The translations under genes and the position numbers were made by a program. A stretch of DNA of 33,422 nucleotides from positions 1 through 33,422 of the forward strand of contig JAWLFJ010000031.1 in assembly GCA_041685625.1 (NCBI GenBank), given 5' to 3'. The notes under the pieces are model-generated. The model was not told the origin of the DNA. It made no database searches and was given only the letters and a program-made list of their open reading frames with translations. This DNA comes from Albimonas sp041685625. GTDB lineage: Bacteria > Pseudomonadota > Alphaproteobacteria > Rhodobacterales > Rhodobacteraceae. Shown one piece after another: positions 32,335 through 33,422 of this stretch (positions are counted from its first letter, which is position 1; every line of letters begins with the position of its first letter).

Positions 32335-33273
32335 ATGCTGAGCCGCACCGCCGAGCACCTCTACTGGATGGCCCGCTACATCGAGCGCGCCGAGACCAGC
32401 GCCCGCCTGATCGAGATGGGCCAGCGCATGGCGATGCTGCCGGGCGCGGGCGCGCGGGACGAGTGGCGCTCGGTGGTGATGGCCGCCGGCGCCGCCGACC
32501 TCTTCGACCGGGAGGAGCGGATCACCGAGGCCGCGGCCGTCCGCGCCCTCCTGCTCGATCCCGGGAACTCCTCCTCGATCCGCAGCTGCCTCACCAAGGC
32601 CCGCGCCAACGGCAAGGCCGTGCGCACCGCCCTGACGCGGGACATGTGGGAGGCGCTGAACGACGGCTGGCGGCGGCTCGAGACCGTGAGCGAGGACGAC
32701 ACCGCCGCCCTGCGGCGGGAGCTGCCGGACATCCTCGACTGGACCCGCGCCCGCGCCACGCTGTTCCGCGGCGCCGCGGAGGCCTCGATGCTGCGCAACG
32801 ACGGCTGGGACTTCCTGCGAATCGGCGGCTTCGTGGAGCGGGCGGACATGGTGCTGCGCCTGCTCGACGTGAAGTACTACGTGCTGCTGCCCGAGACCGA
32901 GGTGGTCGGCGGCGGCCGCGACCATCACCAGTGGACCTCGGTGCTCTACGCGACCTCGGCCGCCCGCGCCTACCACCACGTCTACCGAGGCGACTACGCG
33001 CCCTGGAAGATCGCCGACTTCCTGATCCTCAACCGGGCCTTCCCCCGCTCGCTCCTGCACTGCTACAGGGAGACGGGGATGCATCTGGACCGCATCGCCC
33101 GGCGCTACGGCAAGCGGCACGACTGCCACACCACCGCCAACGTGATGATCGCGCGGCTGGAGGACGCCGGGATGGGCGAGCTGTTCCGGGACGGTCTGCA
33201 CGAGTTCATCGGCGAGGCGATCCGCGTCACCGGCCGGCTCTCCTCGGAGATCAGCCGCGCCTACCATTTCTGA
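32335..33273 (+). CDS. Alpha-E domain protein (DUF403)
   Basis: A 312-residue mostly helical protein. It begins with MLSRTAEHLYWMARYIERAE, the hallmark of the alpha-E family, and contains SSSIRSCLTKARANGKAVR, FLRIGGFVERADMVLRLLDVKYY and LNRAFPRSLLHC. Alpha-E proteins occur nearly always beside circularly permuted ATP-grasp proteins, often with a transglutaminase-like gene and a proteasome-type peptidase; they may help in synthesis of a peptide-based product. The gap of four bases to the upstream stop indicates one transcript. No transglutaminase gene is visible in the remaining 149 bases. Confidence 0.95.
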   Translation: MLSRTAEHLYWMARYIERAETSARLIEMGQRMAMLPGAGARDEWRSVVMAAGAADLFDREERITEAAAVRALLLDPGNSSSIRSCLTKARANGKAVRTALTRDMWEALNDGWRRLETVSEDDTAALRRELPDILDWTRARATLFRGAAEASMLRNDGWDFLRIGGFVERADMVLRLLDVKYYVLLPETEVVGGGRDHHQWTSVLYATSAARAYHHVYRGDYAPWKIADFLILNRAFPRSLLHCYRETGMHLDRIARRYGKRHDCHTTANVMIARLEDAGMGELFRDGLHEFIGEAIRVTGRLSSEISRAYHF

Positions 33274-33310
33274 GAGCGCTTCCGGAGGCTCCGCCCGCCA
33301 TGACCCGTCC

Positions 33311-33341
33311 GCGCCCCGCCCCGTCGCCGCGCCCCGCCCCG
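33311..33341. repeat. 13-bp GC-rich direct repeat
   Basis: GCGCCCCGCCCCG occurs at 33311-33323 and again at 33329-33341, an 18-base period, in the gene-free tail after the alpha-E gene. It is low-complexity and may simply reflect base composition. Confidence 0.5.
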
Positions 33342-33350
33342 GCGGGGGCG

Positions 33351-33383
33351 CGGCGCGCGGGGGGGTCGACCCCCCGCGCGCCG
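33351..33383. terminator. Long GC-rich inverted repeat downstream of the alpha-E gene
   Basis: The arm at 33351-33365 pairs with 33370-33383 around TCGA, giving a 14-bp stem with one bulged G. It begins 77 bases after the alpha-E stop and is the strongest hairpin in the right-hand tail. A terminator of the ATP-grasp/alpha-E transcript is the simplest reading; there is no T-run. Confidence 0.5.
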
Positions 33384-33422
33384 CCGCCCATCCGCCAGGG
33401 GCGGCTCCGCGCGGGGCGCCCG

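Noticed and set aside
27287..32341. 1684-codon uninterrupted plus-strand frame
   Set aside because: It crosses the antisense of the antiporter and helicase and an out-of-phase reading of the ATP-grasp gene, all of which are confidently identified. It reflects rarity of stop codons in GC-rich DNA.
33300..33422. Partial CDS starting at the ATG at 33300
   Set aside because: A ribosome binding site is present at a long spacing, but the encoded sequence is low complexity, overlaps a strong hairpin and cannot be followed past the window end.
1..33422. CRISPR arrays, tRNA genes, insertion sequences, prophage genes
   Set aside because: No regularly spaced repeats, cloverleaf-like segments, transposase motifs or phage proteins were seen on either strand.

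Overview
The window is very GC-rich chromosomal DNA from a Gram-negative bacterium, most likely an alphaproteobacterium of the Rhodobacterales/Paracoccaceae type. This rests on gene content (SseB-family protein, DUF1810, PdeM/Lhr repair genes, orphan CoxL-like protein, QueF, a conserved Rhodobacterales-style periplasmic protein) and on the codon usage. It comes from memory of these families, not from a database search. I see no rRNA, tRNA, CRISPR array, prophage or insertion sequence.

Layout. (1) 1-1976: about 2 kb without a supportable gene. (2) 1977-13243: an exopolysaccharide (EPS) assembly locus. It holds a GT4 glycosyltransferase (-), a plus-strand run of four genes (PrsT-like TPR lipoprotein, ExeA-like ATPase, Wzz/GumC-like chain-length protein, tyrosine autokinase), a minus-strand pair (initiating sugar-phosphate transferase and a second GT4 enzyme), and a plus-strand OPX/Wza-like export lipoprotein. 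The combination resembles the XrtA/PEP-CTERM-associated EPS systems, but no exosortase, PEP-CTERM substrate, Wzx flippase or Wzy polymerase lies in the window. (3) 13286-16439: a PPP-family phosphatase and a lone molybdenum hydroxylase large subunit of the form II CoxL type. (4) 16667-21750: small housekeeping or unknown genes, including a tightly overlapping minus-strand trio (uracil-DNA glycosylase family, lipoprotein alpha/beta hydrolase, SseB family), an FAD oxidoreductase, DUF3253, DUF1810 and a coiled-coil protein. (5) 21946-25556: a one-carbon/queuosine block with Fhs, a periplasmic protein of unknown role, QueF and FolD. (6) 25572-30814: a minus-strand block with the DNA-repair phosphoesterase PdeM and a hotdog thioesterase, YaiI, a Ca2+/Na+ antiporter and an Lhr-type DEXH helicase. 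(7) 30924-33273: a circularly permuted ATP-grasp protein and an alpha-E protein, a conserved pair probably making a peptide-like product.

In the EPS locus the likely logic is as follows. The ExoY/WbaP-like enzyme loads the first sugar on undecaprenyl phosphate and the GT4 enzymes extend it. The chain-length protein and the separate tyrosine kinase control polymer length, the OPX lipoprotein exports the polymer, and the TPR lipoprotein and ATPase play supporting roles seen in exosortase-linked systems. Convergent gene pairs are mostly separated by short GC-rich inverted repeats that could act as bidirectional terminators. None has a clear U-tract, so terminator calls are tentative.
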